Positions 23,834-37,013 of a stretch of 64,000 bases of DNA are shown here, one piece after another (the first letter of the stretch is position 1; the number at the start of each line of letters is the position of its first letter). Source of the DNA: Escarpia spicata (Eukaryota > Annelida > Polychaeta > Sabellida > Siboglinidae). The notes under the pieces are model-generated. The model was not told the origin of the DNA and ran no database searches. It was given only the letters and a program-made list of their open reading frames with translations. A program made the translations under genes and the position numbers. Where the stretch lies: assembly GCA_963995525.1 (NCBI GenBank), contig OZ023205.1:57452098-57516097 (forward strand), given 5' to 3'.

Positions 23834-24576
23834 GCCCACTGGTCATTTGCCCAGCTCTCACGTGTGAAAGGTAAAGGTCTTTATAAGAAGTCTTTAGTCA
23901 TGTCTCTTATGAGAGCAACAAAGGCATTTTATTATGGATTTCCTGGCTTGATTTAACAAAAAAAAATGATTATGGCCTTTCAATTACCTGCAATTGTGGT
24001 TATTAACTTAATTAATAGTTAATAACAGGTTTCTGACTGGGAAAGTATGTTCCTTGAAGCGAAGCCTCTGTGGCTTCAGTGTCATCAAAGTGCAAACAAT
24101 ATGTAAACTGTCCTGTCGGAAACCTAGCTGCCAACCCTGATTGTATTTGAATTGAATCACGTAAAGTGAGATGAATGAATTAATAAAAAAAAACGGAAAA
24201 CAAATTTACAACATTTTTCTACAAAATAAATGAATTTAGAAGTATAAATTACAAAATGCATGTTATTGATAAATTGTAATGTTTTGGACGTGCTTTTTTT
24301 CGTAAAAGACCCAAAAAAACAACTAAAACAGAATTTCTATAATTTACATGTACAAGAGGTTTTGTAACAACAAAACATGGACTGCAATTCTTTGTATAGT
24401 AACGGTAATTGTCTGCTCTCTCACATAAATAAGTCGCAAGCTATCGATACATGTTACGAAGGCCTACATGTTATCGTTATGGAAATTTTCACGGTATTGA
24501 GGGGTGGTGGTTTTTTAAACATAATACGCAACATAATATATTCATACGAATAAATATGCGTTGCTCAGGTTGACTA
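23834..24576. other. spacer without recognised gene
   Basis: AT-rich sequence with no supported feature. Confidence 0.6.
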
Positions 24577-24687
24577 CTTTAAAATTACTAACTTCTCTAC
24601 AAGAAGTTTTGCGAACGCAGCGTCTGTTCTTAGTCTTACTCCAGCTCTTTCTTTTTGTCTTTGGTGGTACGCATATACCGCAATAAC
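24577..24687 (-). pseudogene. Exon-like fragment sharing its 5' end with the SWIM exon at 29756
   Basis: After acceptor TTCAG the first 23 bases (GTTATTGCGGTATATGCGTA...) match the SWIM exon at 30020, then diverge. In the SWIM frame it gives LLRYMRTTKDKKKELE and a stop; another frame stays open for 37 codons. Probably a decayed paralogous exon. Confidence 0.45.
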
Positions 24688-24749
24688 CTGAAGAAAACAA
24701 TGTACAATATATATACAAAAATTGTGGAGTCGCACAATACTGGGCCAAA

Positions 24750-27700
24750 TTGGTGTCCTGTAACTTACGCTATATTTACTCCATAACCAGCTTCTTTGTG
24801 GACAGTTACAGTTGATAACATTTGTGCTGTATCTTAGGCCCATGAAGAAAGAAGAGACACAAAAAACACATCCTGCCTGTTTATTGTTGTTTGAACAAAA
24901 TTGTGGTTGTGGACAATGTGGTGGATAACGTAAGTTACAGTGTCCACCATTTCACGTCCAGAGTGCTCTGATCATTCTTAACATTTAAAAAGTCTTGGTT
25001 GGATTCTGATGATGTACTAGCATACATCAGTCAAGCAAATTTTGATTTCTGAAGGGTTTCACATTTTCATATTTTAGTTAAAAGACACCATGTAACTTAC
25101 ATCATGAACTTCACTTAGCATTGCGCCACATAACAGTGAGTAAAGATATCTTATCTTCTTGAATTTTAGGTGTAGATGTATCTTGGCTTCTTTCCGCACT
25201 GGGATAAGTATTCTTCTGGACTCCCCAGTGTAAAGTTGGGTAGTTGGTGCATACCGCCATGTACGTCCCTGTACATGTTATTCTGCGGCAGTTTCATGCT
25301 GAGCTCCTCTTCATTAACCTATAAAATTAAAAACAATGACATTATCCCAAGTTATGTTCAATGTGTGACTACGATAAAGTATAGCGGGTTCGGAGTAAGA
25401 CTGCTTATGATATAGAAGAAAGGACTGTGATCAGGCTGGGCTGGTACTCCCGCATCCCTCTCGATAGTGTATATTACTCCAAGGTTTTGGGCTGGTTTTA
25501 TGAAATATAGAAACACATCTCACACCTCCCATCTCTAGGTAAGGAAAGGATGCATTTTATTTATCCCAACAGCAGAAACAAATTATACAGAGAGCGTGGC
25601 TAGTGTAGTGGTTAGCACACCCGCCTGGCATTCCAGTGCTCTGAGTTCGAAACCTGGACCGAGCAGGCATAATATTTGGTGTAAAAACCTGGCTCTCAAT
25701 ATTGGGGACTGTGTATCCCTCGTGACTCGGTGTTCACATTAATGTCGGTCCCATCTCAATTTGGGACGTAAAAGAACCACCGAGGACGACACGCACCCTG
25801 GTAGTGACCACCCTCAATGTCAGCATATAAAGGTCGGTTTGGCGATAATGTTCTTAAAAGGCTGACTGGTTGAATGAGACCTCATAAGACCATTATATTG
25901 TAACCACAATAATACAGACTAGTCAGTTAATAGAACATTGCCGAGTGCTGGAAACAACTGGAACTATGGAACTGGAACTACAAATATGGAAACAAATACT
26001 AAGATACAAATTTTACAATAACAATTTACATAATGTCAACAAAATACAAAACGTCACTGTGGGATGGGAGACTCCACACTTTTACCTTTAATACTATTCA
26101 CTTTAAACAGCCTCCCCAAGCATGACATAGTCATAGACTGACTGACACTCACGCTTCATAGACGAGACAGACTGCACTGCCCGTTTTATATACATACTAG
26201 ATGGATGTATATGTTGCTTTATCTTAATTGTACACGTTGTAGTACGAATAAATATTATTGACATTGACAGTTGACGAAACAATCAATTTGCGTTTTCTGC
26301 CCGACTGCTTGGCACGTTTCTTCAGTTCATCTTCGAGTTCTTTTAAACTCCAACTTTGATAAGACATCGCTCATAATGTGGGTGACAAATGCTCGATACA
26401 AGTATTCTGTACACCGAGTCCGATTGACAGCACAAGGCCTGACTTGCAAGGGATACTTCAGTATTTGCAAGTTGGTGTAGTTCGCTAGGGGGCAGCACAG
26501 CTTAGATTAGGTCAAAGAGTGCATTTTAGTAGAACATTTGTGCGAAAACTATTTGAGTAAATTTGTGTGTGCAAACTTATTTGACCAAACGCGGCATTCT
26601 AGTGAATTATATGAAAAAAATCTTGCACAATGACAGCGTCAATGGATAATCGAAAGTCAGAATTCGACAATGTAGCAATGTGGAATTATGGCCTTAATAT
26701 CGTTCCATAACAAACAGCCCTGGCTTGCGAGGATAGTTAGTAATAATTATAATGTTTCCTGCTGTGTGTTGTAAATTTATAATCACGTTGGATGATTATT
26801 GGCTATTCACTGGTGCTGTCTTTCCCACGGTGATGCTCTACAGATGTAAACACTTGGGCATGTCTGGCCTTGCATGCACTTTGACAGCCGTAATTAACAC
26901 AATGTGACTTATTGGATGAACAATAAAATTGATAAATCACAAATGTGCATTGTATCAATTACATATTTCACACACAAAACATTATCCGCAGAGAATACGT
27001 ATCTCTATAACACAATAGGGCAATCGTGCGATGTCAACAAGTATCACGTGACCTCGTAGTTGTCACCATTTAATAATAATTTGTCGTTCTCATGCCACCC
27101 AGCTGGGAACGGCACAAACCCATTGCTTCGGTTCCCATCGAGGTCAGCACTTGTGTTTACACCCCAATACTTCTTTGTGCTTGAAGCAGTAGTAATTCAG
27201 TTGCTCAGGGTCGAGGTATATTTTTTGCCAGGAAATCAACATCTGCACTTGCGAAGAAGTGCAATATAGCTCCAAATGACCAGGATTTACATCTACTTGT
27301 GAGACATTAGCAAAATACCAAATTAACTTTGTTAAAGCTTTATAAAGGTTCTCTTAATGAATATTTTAGGATAACAAAGCACTCATTATTTTATAGGGTA
27401 AGGTGTTTTCCCAGAAAAAAAACAATACATACACATACAAAGAGGAGCACAATTATTAGGAATCAATGTCTAAAGGTGTCACAGAAGAACAATATAAATG
27501 TTGTTTTGCTAAACTTTACAATGGTGTTTTACTGTATTATGGGGACCTTAGCACGTGTTATTGTGTACCAATTAAACAAAATAGACAACCGCAACCTTAG
27601 AGGGCGATGTCGTGTTTTGGCCAGAAAATAAACCCATATAAAAATGCCAAATATTTAAAAATGACCAGATATAATGTCTATGTAAGTCGCTGTGCTTGAA

Positions 27701-27990
27701 TGCTTCAGCCAATCATTTTCACTGTCTAGTTGGAGGAATTTAGGCGGAAAAACACGTTAGACCTTTGTTTAATTACAAGGCAATAGAAAAATGGCTACAT
27801 CGTTTTCGTAATGCTAAGACATTTGAGAGTTTTTTGAAAAGGTTGCCATAAATTAGCAAACCCCCACTACACACGAAGATTCACGCACAAACAAACAATC
27901 AGACAAATACACACTCTGATAACTTAATGTCTTTCGCCTACTCGCCGGTGCGCTTGCGACCCACTGGACAGTGTCAGATTGTCATGATAT
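24750..27990 (+). repeat. Segment repeat copy B
   Basis: Near-identical to copy C from about 25540 to 27980 (31-33 kb); its left part matches copy A inverted. Relative to A it lacks about 450 bp and the three nested insertions. Short open frames inside (27060-27269, 27329-27631) have no recognised protein signature. Confidence 0.88.
25592..25820 (+). repeat. tRNA-derived SINE inside copy B
   Basis: A box TAGTGTAGTGGTTAGCAC and B box GAGTTCGAAACC in a tRNA-like head. Copy C (30908 on) keeps the A box but has lost the B box; copy A is interrupted here by the presumed solo LTR. Confidence 0.7.
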
Positions 27991-28852
27991 GACATTCTGC
28001 AAATGTATCCAGTTGTTTGGAAGTGAGAAATATCCTTGCAATATTGTACTAAATTAAAATTATTACTACTAACATTTACTGTGAAAATTATACATTATCA
28101 CTGTTATATTGTTTTTGAGTAATCATAATGATATTTCAATGCGATGTGAACTTTATACATTATATATTTATTTGAACAGACTTTGTTTCTCAGATCCGAT
28201 AATTGTGTTTATTTCGATGCATATTTTATTACATTACAGTCTAGTAAATTATATTTAATTAATATTAAATGGTTTCTTATGCAATTTACTTGGTCTTTGT
28301 GAAGTAAGCATGAGTTAAGCAACAATCTATGACACTCTTTGTTCATTATCCAAAGCAAGAATGGAAATGACCCATTTTTTTAACATGTGTTACTGAAATT
28401 TACGTCATTTTTCCACTCACAATTTCAAACAGTGCCAAATTTTATTCATGTACACACACAATTACACTGGTAATGTACTCTTTTTATGTTATTTTTAGCT
28501 TTAGCATGTTATTCTCTAATTGTGTGAAACATTTTAGCATACTTTGTATAATTAATTTTTATGGTGAATTTTATAACAACAATACATTTTGTTGCGTCTC
28601 AGAATTTACCAAAATTTCTGCTAAATTCCCCATAATTTATCTTTAAAATTTATAATTTTAAGAAAAAGAAATATATATCAGGAATATGGTACTTATTTTG
28701 ATATTGATAGCAACTTGACCCAAATAAGCAATTAACATAAACTGTGACGAAATTGAGCGAGATACAAATTGGTCGCTATTCATGTCATGTATTGCGCAGA
28801 CGGTGGGTGTTTTTGTTCCCTTGTAATTATTTGGTATGCCTGGTGACCCTAG

Positions 28853-28893
<41 letters not shown>

Positions 28894-29261
28894 AACGAAT
28901 TGTCTTGAAATGAAGCACAACATAGCCAAGTCTCATGTATTTCTATGTGCAATGATTTTATTAGGGGCAGCCTCCTTAATTCAATCTTAGACTAAAAATA
29001 ATTGATTTCTTATGTGACGATTTGTATTAATTTTGTTTTGACACAAAAGTATATTGTTCGCTTAACCTATATATTTGTATTGCCACCAGGTAGTCTGATA
29101 TTAACTGCTATACAATAAACTGTCCCCTTTTTGTTTCAAGTTTTAACTTTGTTTTATTTTAGTTTCAAATGAATTGCTCAAAGAGCTGCATTGCACAATG
29201 GTTTGTAAGCTGGACTCTGTGCTGTGAGGATGTAATGTTTGTAAAAAGCAATATCTTATAT
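27991..29261. other. AT-rich spacer with (AT)n microsatellite
   Basis: Very AT-rich; holds an (AT)n run at 28856-28891. No gene recognised. Confidence 0.65.
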
Positions 29262-29515
29262 AATAGCGCAGTATCCAGTCCTTAGGACTGCTCAGAGCGC
29301 TTTACACTTGACTCCCTAGCAGACTTGTTCAATCGAGCACCATCTCAACTTCTCTGGGAAGCATTCAGCCATACCGCAATTAATGCTATTCTACACAAAT
29401 ATGCACCACTGTCTATAGCCAGGTACTCATTCATACAGCTGAGTGAACTGAAGTAACGTAGAGTGAATGAACTTGCCCAAGGTTCAACACGGCAGCACTG
29501 AATTCGAACCTGGCT
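29262..29515 (-). repeat. tRNA-derived SINE, head truncated
   Basis: Body matches the SINE at 33645-33962 (GCGCAGTATCCAGTC ... GGGAAGCATTCAGCCAT). The B-box end (GGTTCGAATTCAG) remains at its 5' side; the A box is missing. Confidence 0.65.
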
Positions 29516-29755
29516 ACATATTTATGAATTGTATATGCATTTGAACTCTTTCATGCATTTATTGTTGCCATTTATTATTTATCTTATTATATTTATTATG
29601 TTGCCACAAGCGTGTCACATTCTTTAAACTACCCAGCTTATTTGTACAAAATTGGGATAAACTAACTGACATTTTGGTGCACTGACAATTGCCCCAATAT
29701 TTGTAAATAGTACATTAATTGCAGAAAATAAATGTTTAAAAAAAAAACGCCTTAC

Positions 29756-30020
29756 CTGTGTACACGTCACTTCTGTCAAGACAGTTCCTGTCTGACAGTA
29801 GCGTGTCAGGCCAAGCAGAACTGCTGCAACATGCTTGCAGTGAGCTGTAGGGCTCTGCCCAGCTCCACATTCACATTGTGCTTCTTGTACCACTGCATCA
29901 TTGTTCATGGACACATCTACTTTATAAAAGGCAGACTTCCTCACCTCTGCCCTCACAACAGCTGACACAAACCACTTTCCTTGTGTGTTGTCTGTTGTGG
30001 TACGCATATACCGCAATAAC
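29756..30020 (-). CDS. SWIM zinc-finger exon, orphan
   Basis: 265-bp exon between acceptor TTCCACAG and donor GTAAGG, open throughout, encoding 88 codons including QCECGAGQSPTAHCKHVAAV, a SWIM zinc finger (C-X-C-X8-C-X-H), then LLGLTRYCQTGTVLTEVTCT. Invertebrate proteins of this kind often combine SWIM with a YqaJ-like nuclease and behave as repeated gene families; that pairing is inference here, as no YqaJ motif was found nearby. Splice sites are intact and no stop is present, so the exon could still be in use. Confidence 0.75.
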
Positions 30021-30079
30021 CTGTGGAAAACAATGTACACTATATAGATATATATAAATATATATATAAAACAATAAAA

Positions 30080-33000
30080 TTAAATATATATTTACCAAGA
30101 CACATATATAATGTAATATCAATAATAATTCACGAGTAAGAATTTGTTAGGTTTCTTTTAAACTGGTTAATGATCATGGGTATTCTAAGTTTATGAGGCA
30201 GTGTATTCCAGAATACTGGTCCTGAATAATTTTTATTGTTAGGTTTTGAATGTTTGTTCTTACATTTTTAACATATATTAATTTGCCAAACCTCTTACAA
30301 ATAAGCCTGCTGGTATCCATTGACAGAGAAAATTATTATTTCATCGAGGGAGTATCATATTTGACAGGGACGTACACATTACTCGCATTTACCTTTAATC
30401 CTACATTACCTTTAGGTTAATGTTAAGACAACGCACCTTCTTTGTATAGAGACTTGCTCTTTTCCTCCAGCTTCTTTCCATACTGGGATAAGTATTCCTA
30501 TATTCTTCCAAGTGTAAATTAGGGTAGTTGGTGCATACCAGCATGTACGTCCCTATACATGTTATTCTGCAGCAGTTTCATGCTGAACTCCTCTTCAGGC
30601 TCTTGACTAGGCCTACCATGACAGAGGCTAGCATCCAAAACTCTAACCTATAAAATGAAATACAATGACTTTATCCCAAGTTATGTTCACTATGTAACTA
30701 AGATAACGTATAGTGGGTTCGGAGTAAGACTGCTCATGATATAGAAGAAAGCACTGCGATCAGGCTGGTACCCCCGCGTTCCTCTCGATAGTGTATGTTA
30801 GTCCAAGGTTTTGGGCTGGTTGTTATGAACTATAGAAACACACCCTCCCATCTTTAGGTAAGGTATGGGTGCATTTTATTTATCCCAACAGCAGAAACAT
30901 AAATTATACAGAGGGCGTGGTTGGTGTAGTGGTTAGCACATCCGCCTAGCATGCCAGTGCCGAGCAGGCATGATATTTGGAATAAAACCCAGGCTCTCAA
31001 CATTGGGGACTGTGTATCCCTAGAGCCGAGGCTCAGGGATCACATTAAGGTCGGGACGTAAAAGAACCATTGAGGACGAGAAGCACCCTGGTAGTGACCA
31101 CCCTCAATGTCAGCATATAAAGGTCGGTTTTACGATAATGTTCTAAAAAAGGCTGACTAGTTGAATGAGACCTCATAAGACCATTATACTGTAACCACAA
31201 TAATACAGACTAGTCGGTTAATAGAACATTGCCGAGTGCTGGAAACAACTGGAACTACAAATATGGAAACAAATATTAAGATATAAATTTACAATAACAA
31301 TTTACATAATGTCAACAAAATACAAAACACCACTGTGGGATGGGAGACTCCACACTATTACCTTTAATAATTGTATTACCTTAAAAACAGCCTCCCCCGG
31401 CCCAAGCATGACATACACATAGTCATAGACTGACTGACGCTCACGCTTCATAGACGAGACTGACTACACTAACCGTTTTATATACATATTATATGAATGT
31501 ATATGTTGCTTTATCTGAATTGTACACGTTGTAGTACGAATAAATATTATTTACATTGACAGTTTACGAAACATCATGAATTATCGCTCACACACAGTAC
31601 CAACCTACCTGACAATCAATTCGCGTTTTCTGCCAGACTGTTTGGCACGTTTCTTCAGTTCATCTTTTGAGTTCTTTTAAACTCCAACTTTGATAAGACA
31701 TCGCTCATAACGTGGGTGACAAATGCTCGATACAAGTATTCTGTACACCGAGTCCGATTGACAGCACAAGGCCTGACTTGCAAGGGATACTTCAGTATTT
31801 GCAAGTTGGTGTAGTTCGCTAGGGGCAACACAGCTTAGATTATGTCAGAGTGCATTTTTTAGTAGACAATTTGTGCGAAAACTATTTGAGTAGATTTTTG
31901 TGTGCAAACTTATTTGACCAAACATTAGATTTGCCCAAACGGCATTCTAGTTAATTATTTGAAAAAAATCTTACACAATGACAGCGTCAGTGGATAATCG
32001 AAAGTCATAATTAACCAATGTGGAATTATGGCCATAATATCGTCCCATAGCAAACAGCCCTGGCTTGCGAGGATAGTTACTAGTTAGTCATAATTATAAT
32101 GTTTCCTGTTGTGTGTTGTAAATTTAGAAGCTCGTTGGATGATTATTGGCTATTCACTGGCGCTGTCTTTCCCACGGTGATGCTCTACAGACGTAAACAC
32201 TTGGGCATGTCTGGCCAAGCATGCACTTTGACAGCCGTAATTAACACAATGTAACTTATTGGATGAACAATAACATTTATAAATCACAAATGTGCATTGT
32301 ATCAATTCCATATTTCACACACAAAACAGTTCGCACCAGTTGCGCGAAACCAGCTACGGTGTCTGAGCGTGAAGACGGAGACTTCGTACTGTTACCCGCA
32401 GAGAATACGTATCTTTATAACACAATAGGGCAATCGTGCGATGTCAACAAGTATCACGTGACCTCGTAGTTGTCACCATTTAATACTAATAATGTGTCGT
32501 TCTCATGCCACCCAGCTGGGAACGGCACATGCCCATTGCTTCTGTTCCCATCGAGGTCAGCACTTGTGTTTACACCCCAATACTTCTTGGTGCTTGAAGC
32601 AGTAGTAATTCAGTTGCTCAGGGTCGAGGTATATTTTTTGCCAGGAAATCAACACCTGCACTTACGAAGAAGTGCAATATAGCTCCAAATTACCAGAATT
32701 GACATCTACTTGTGAGACATTAGCAAAATACAAATTTAACTTTGTTAAAGCTTTATAAAGATTATCTTAATGAGTAGTTTAGGACAACAAAACACTCATG
32801 ATTTTATACGGTAAAGTATGTTTTGCCAGAAAAAAGACAATACATACACATACAAAGAGGAGCAAAATTATTAGGAATCAATGTCTAAAGGTGTCACAGA
32901 AGAACAATATAAATGTTGTTTGGCTAAACTTTACAATGGTGTTTTACTGTGTATTATGGGGACCTTAGTATGTGTTATTGTGTACCAATTAAACAAAATA

Positions 33001-33410
33001 GGCAATCGCAACCTTAGAGGGTGAGGTCGTGTTTTGGACAGAAAATAAACCCATATAAAAATTTCAAATATTAAAAAATGACCAGACATAATGTCTATGT
33101 AAGTCGCTGTGCTTGAATACTTCGGCCAATCATTTTCTCTGTCTAGTAGGAGGAATTTAGGCGAAAAAGAACACGTTAGACCTTTGTTTAATGTCATTAC
33201 AAGGCAACATAAAAATGGCTACATCGTTTTCGTATTGCTAAGACATTTGAGATTTTTTTGAAAAGGTTGCCGTAAATTAGCAAACCCCTCACTACACACG
33301 AACACTCACGCACAAACAAACAATCAAACAAACACACACTCTGATAACTTAATGTCTTTCGCCTACTCGCCGGTGCGCTTGCGACCCACTGGACCGTGTT
33401 AGGTTGTCGC
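30080..33410 (+). repeat. Segment repeat copy C
   Basis: Direct repeat of copy B, about 5.3 kb away. Its left 400 bp (LINE tail region) aligns with copy A but not B; the rest aligns with B until about 33408, where CCCACTGGA is followed by different sequence. An 81-bp stretch near 32330-32400 has no counterpart in B. Confidence 0.87.
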
Positions 33411-33644
33411 AGGTCACAGCGAAAGGCTGCAAGGGCTGTGTCAACATGCTGTAAAAAGACGGCTACCGGCACACACGCTAACCATTCTGTTAGCACACAC
33501 AGATACGACCAGTCGATGCAGTAAACAGGACATTGCGTAGTGACATGAAGGTCCAGTCAGTGCATTAACATGACATATATACTGTGAAGTGACATAAGCG
33601 ATCAGTCAGAGAACAATTAGACACGAACTAGAGTGAAAAGGTAA

Positions 33645-33962
33645 GTTCTTATACAGCGCAGTATCCAGTCTTCAGTACTTCTCAAAGCGCGTTACACTTT
33701 ACTCCCTGGCAGACCTGTTCAACCGAACATCGTCTCGATGTCTCTGGGAAGAATTCAGCCATGCTGCAATTAATGCAAGAAGATTATTCCTACACATATA
33801 TTTAGATTGCCTGTAGCCAGTACCCATTCAGACAGCTGAATAAACGGGAGAAACGTAGAGTGAACGAATTTGCCCAAGGTTCGACACGGAAGCACAAATT
33901 CGAACCCGGGTTCTCTCGATTGAGAGTCCGAAGCTCTAGCTACTGTGCCACTGCGCTCCAGA
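33645..33962 (-). repeat. tRNA-derived SINE, full length
   Basis: Head at 33962 with A box TGGCACAGTAGCTAGAGC and B box GGGTTCGAATT; tail toward 33650 ends in GGATACTGCGCTGTATAAGA. Related copies lie at 29262 and 39650. Confidence 0.75.
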
Positions 33963-33998
33963 AGTGGTAGAAACGACCGGCCGATCTAGCGAACCAGC

Positions 33999-36227
33999 TA
34001 GGATTGCCACCCGCCCCATATAATACGGAATCGTCCCGTAATTAAGAAATACATATTGCGTCCCTTATTAAATCATTACGGAACGCGATTTTTCCGTAGA
34101 ATGGGAAACCGATCATCATTGGCGTGTCCGAGTCAGTGAGAACGAGTTCAAATGTTACTGTACGCTATGTCGCCGATTTTTTTTCTATTGCCCATGGTGG
34201 GGTGTGCGATGTAAAATAGCATGGGGACAGCTGCTGAATTGGCTCATGTGTATCATACTGTGAAGCACAACTTGAGCTACAGCAGTGCTGACTGTGGCCA
34301 GAAACTCAACCTGAAGACGTTTCATTACTCCAAGATTGCAAAAAACACAGTTTGGGGGAGAACCAAAGCAGAAGCATTGGTTAAAGATGTGCTTGCACAC
34401 AAGGCAATGGAGTGATGTGTATAATATGTTAACCTCTCAACTAGAAACACCTATTTATTTGTATAATGCGCTCCCTGGAGAAGCTTGAATTGTCAATGGA
34501 TCATGTATCTGCAGTCAGCGCTGATAACACCAACGTAAATTGTGGGATCCAAAACTCTGTGAACACAAACCTGAAGAAAACTCAGAAAGATCTTCTGCGA
34601 GGAAACGGCCATGCTCATATTGTGCATAACGCTGTGAAGTATGATCTGGATAAGCTTTCAGTAGATGTGGAGAATGTTGTACTGAAGGTGTACAGTTTCT
34701 TCTCATGCTCGGCCAAAAGAACGGACTCCCTCAAAGAATTCTATGAGTTCTGTGATGTTGAATTCCGTGAAATCCTACGCCATGTCATAACCAAATAGCT
34801 GTCACTCAACCCTGCAATCCCCCGACACCTACAATGCTGGTCTGCTCTGGAATCCTACTTTGTCAACCTGGGGGATGAGCGCCCAAGACAAATCCAAGTT
34901 CTGTTAAAGCTAAACATGGATGCAACAGAAGTGCAGGAGGAAGATGCAGATGTGATTGAAGTGTACCTCCTGTTCTGTAACCACATCTTCTCCCTTTTTA
35001 TGCTACAGCACTAATAAGGTTGTTAAGAAGCTAGAGAGAAACGACACCACCCGCGTTGACCTTTTCCCCATCATGATATATTTCAAAGACAAGATGACCC
35101 AGAGGAAGGAAAATGAGTTCTACGGCTATCTCACCAAGGTTAAACTCCAGCGCCTCTCTGCAGCTGAACAAAAACACTCTCAAAGACTTTCTCAACACTG
35201 CCGTCAGATGTGTAGAGAAGTGGTTCAACTTCTCAGAGGAGAACTGGTTCATCAGTCTGCAGCCCCCCTATCTTTCTCCATCCTGGCCGGCTCACATTCA
35301 ATGACTTTCAGAGAAAGTAACTGAGAAGCTCAACCTACTCCATAAGTTGAACATCAACATGGATGAGCTGTACGACGAATGCACCACAGCAAACAACACT
35401 CTGGAGAGGCCCATAGAAGATGACCAGTGGAAGGACAAGGACACAGCTGCCAAGTGGATGGCTGTACTCCAGGCAGCTGATCTGCCCAATATGCTGTCAG
35501 TAATCTCCAACATATGTGGAGAGGATCTTTTCTAGAATGATGAACAAATGGAGCGACAGCAGAAACCGGTGTAGCGTGAAGCCCATGAGCAGTGAGATCC
35601 TTCTCACTCTGAACATTGTCCACACCTGTGCTGATTTTTACCACAGCATTTTGAAGAACAAACGACTGCTGAGAGCTGCAAGAAGTGACCAGAAGTATAC
35701 ATGGAAGAGAACGTAGGCCACTGGCGAACTACTCTAATGAGAGTGAGCGAGACAGATAGGAGAGAGGGTTAATTAGAAGACTGTTTGACGATAATGAACG
35801 CACTTCAAACTAAGTATGGGTCTGTCTGTCTCTAGACAATGTATCGTAATAATAATGGATAGTTCTTATATTGCGCAAATCTGTTAAGCAAAAAACCTCA
35901 GTGCGCTCGTGCATATCATTCACACTCATATATATATATACATAACATAGATTATACAGACACATACATGGACCATGAATCACGTATTAAACTATGATTG
36001 GGGTACAGTAGACTATATTCTCCGTATTGGAACTAGAATGTAGAACTACCACTATTCTTCACACTTCTTATCCTGGCTAGGTTACCAAGTCAATAGGCCT
36101 GACACAATTCTGATTAACGATAGCCTTCCCAAAAAGGTAATGCTAAAACTGCGTGCCAAACTAAAAAAAATAAGGGGGGGGTCGAGGTCCATCCCTTATT
36201 TTTTCCGTGGTTAAGGTGGCAACCCTA
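33999..36227 (+). mobile_element. hAT DNA transposon with 8-bp TSD GAACCAGC (2229 bp)
   Basis: Terminal repeats TAGGATTGCCACC and GGTGGCAACCCTA, flanked on both sides by GAACCAGC (33991-33998 and 36228-36235). The 8-bp duplication and the transposase remnant identify it as hAT. It lies 36 bp beyond the SINE at 33645-33962. Confidence 0.92.
34113..35716 (+). pseudogene. hAT transposase remnant
   Basis: Pieces in order: a BED-like zinc finger (ENEFKCYCTLCRRFF), SADCGQKLNLKTFHYSKIAK, LELSMDHVSAVSADNTNVNC with GHAHIVHNAVKYDLDKL, then after an in-frame TAG at 34796-34798 LSLNPAIPRHLQ, WFNFSEENW, and the C-terminal dimerisation part DTAAKWMAVLQAADLPNMLS, ERIFSRMMNKWSDSRNRC and LLRAARSDQKYTWKR. Several frameshifts and a small gap before ERIF. 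Inactive. Confidence 0.88.
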
Positions 36228-36235
36228 GAACCAGC

Positions 36236-36741
36236 ACACACTGTGGTTTAGAGAAACAACCGTGGCTCTAGTGAAAGGAGACATCGCACGGCGCAATATT
36301 AAACGTTGCACAATAGCAGGCCCATGTGGATCGTGGGAATATAACAGGCAATTATACCGTCGACGTCTCTTGCGTGAACGGCTTTTGTTCGCGCTTAAAA
36401 GCGCCCTTATTTCAAGGACAAGACCAGTACAAGTAAATGTTGTAGATTAAGTAAAGTGGCTCACCCGGTGTGCTAGTTGGTTCATTCGAACCCCCTACTT
36501 CTGTTGAAACTCCGCTCAGTTTTCTTGATAAAATACCACAATTTATCACCGGATAACCAGAGCAATTGGCTAATTCGCCGTTAGAAGCAATATCACTAGT
36601 GAAAACAAACGCGTTTAATAATTATGTTCCGGTACTTCGCCAAACAGGAAATGAATACTCAACTATGAAACATGACCACAAGGCCATATCATGGAGATAT
36701 ATCATAAATTCCCCAAACAAGAAATTTCAAATAATGCTCTA
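36236..36741. other. spacer without recognised gene
   Basis: Unique-looking sequence between the hAT and TTAA elements, with a short open frame (36262-36450) of no recognised family. Confidence 0.6.
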
Positions 36742-36745
36742 TTAA

Positions 36746-36860
36746 AGGGAAACATAAGGGAACTTTTTGGGATTAAGCACCTAAAAGAGTTAATGCAAAC
36801 TAACTATTTCCAACTATAATCATATTTTTTATGTCAGTGGTTTAGTAGTAAAACATATTT
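36746..36860 (+). repeat. Left TIR of TTAA element copy 1
   Basis: Starts AGGGAAACATAAGGGAACTT next to TTAA; pairs with 46395-46508. Confidence 0.88.
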
Positions 36861-37013
36861 GAACACACCCTGTATCGAATTTCATGAAATCCGCCATTTT
36901 GAACAGAAAATGACGTAAGCAATGCTGTGTACTTTTCTGGATTTTGCGTGTACTAGTGTTTCCAAAAAACGTCAGGTGGCGCTGTGCGATGTTACCCATT
37001 GAGTTTAGACAAG

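Noticed and set aside
25601..25670. A tRNA gene at the A/B-box sequence in copy B
   Set aside because: Acceptor arms do not pair convincingly and the same unit recurs in repeats; a SINE head fits better.
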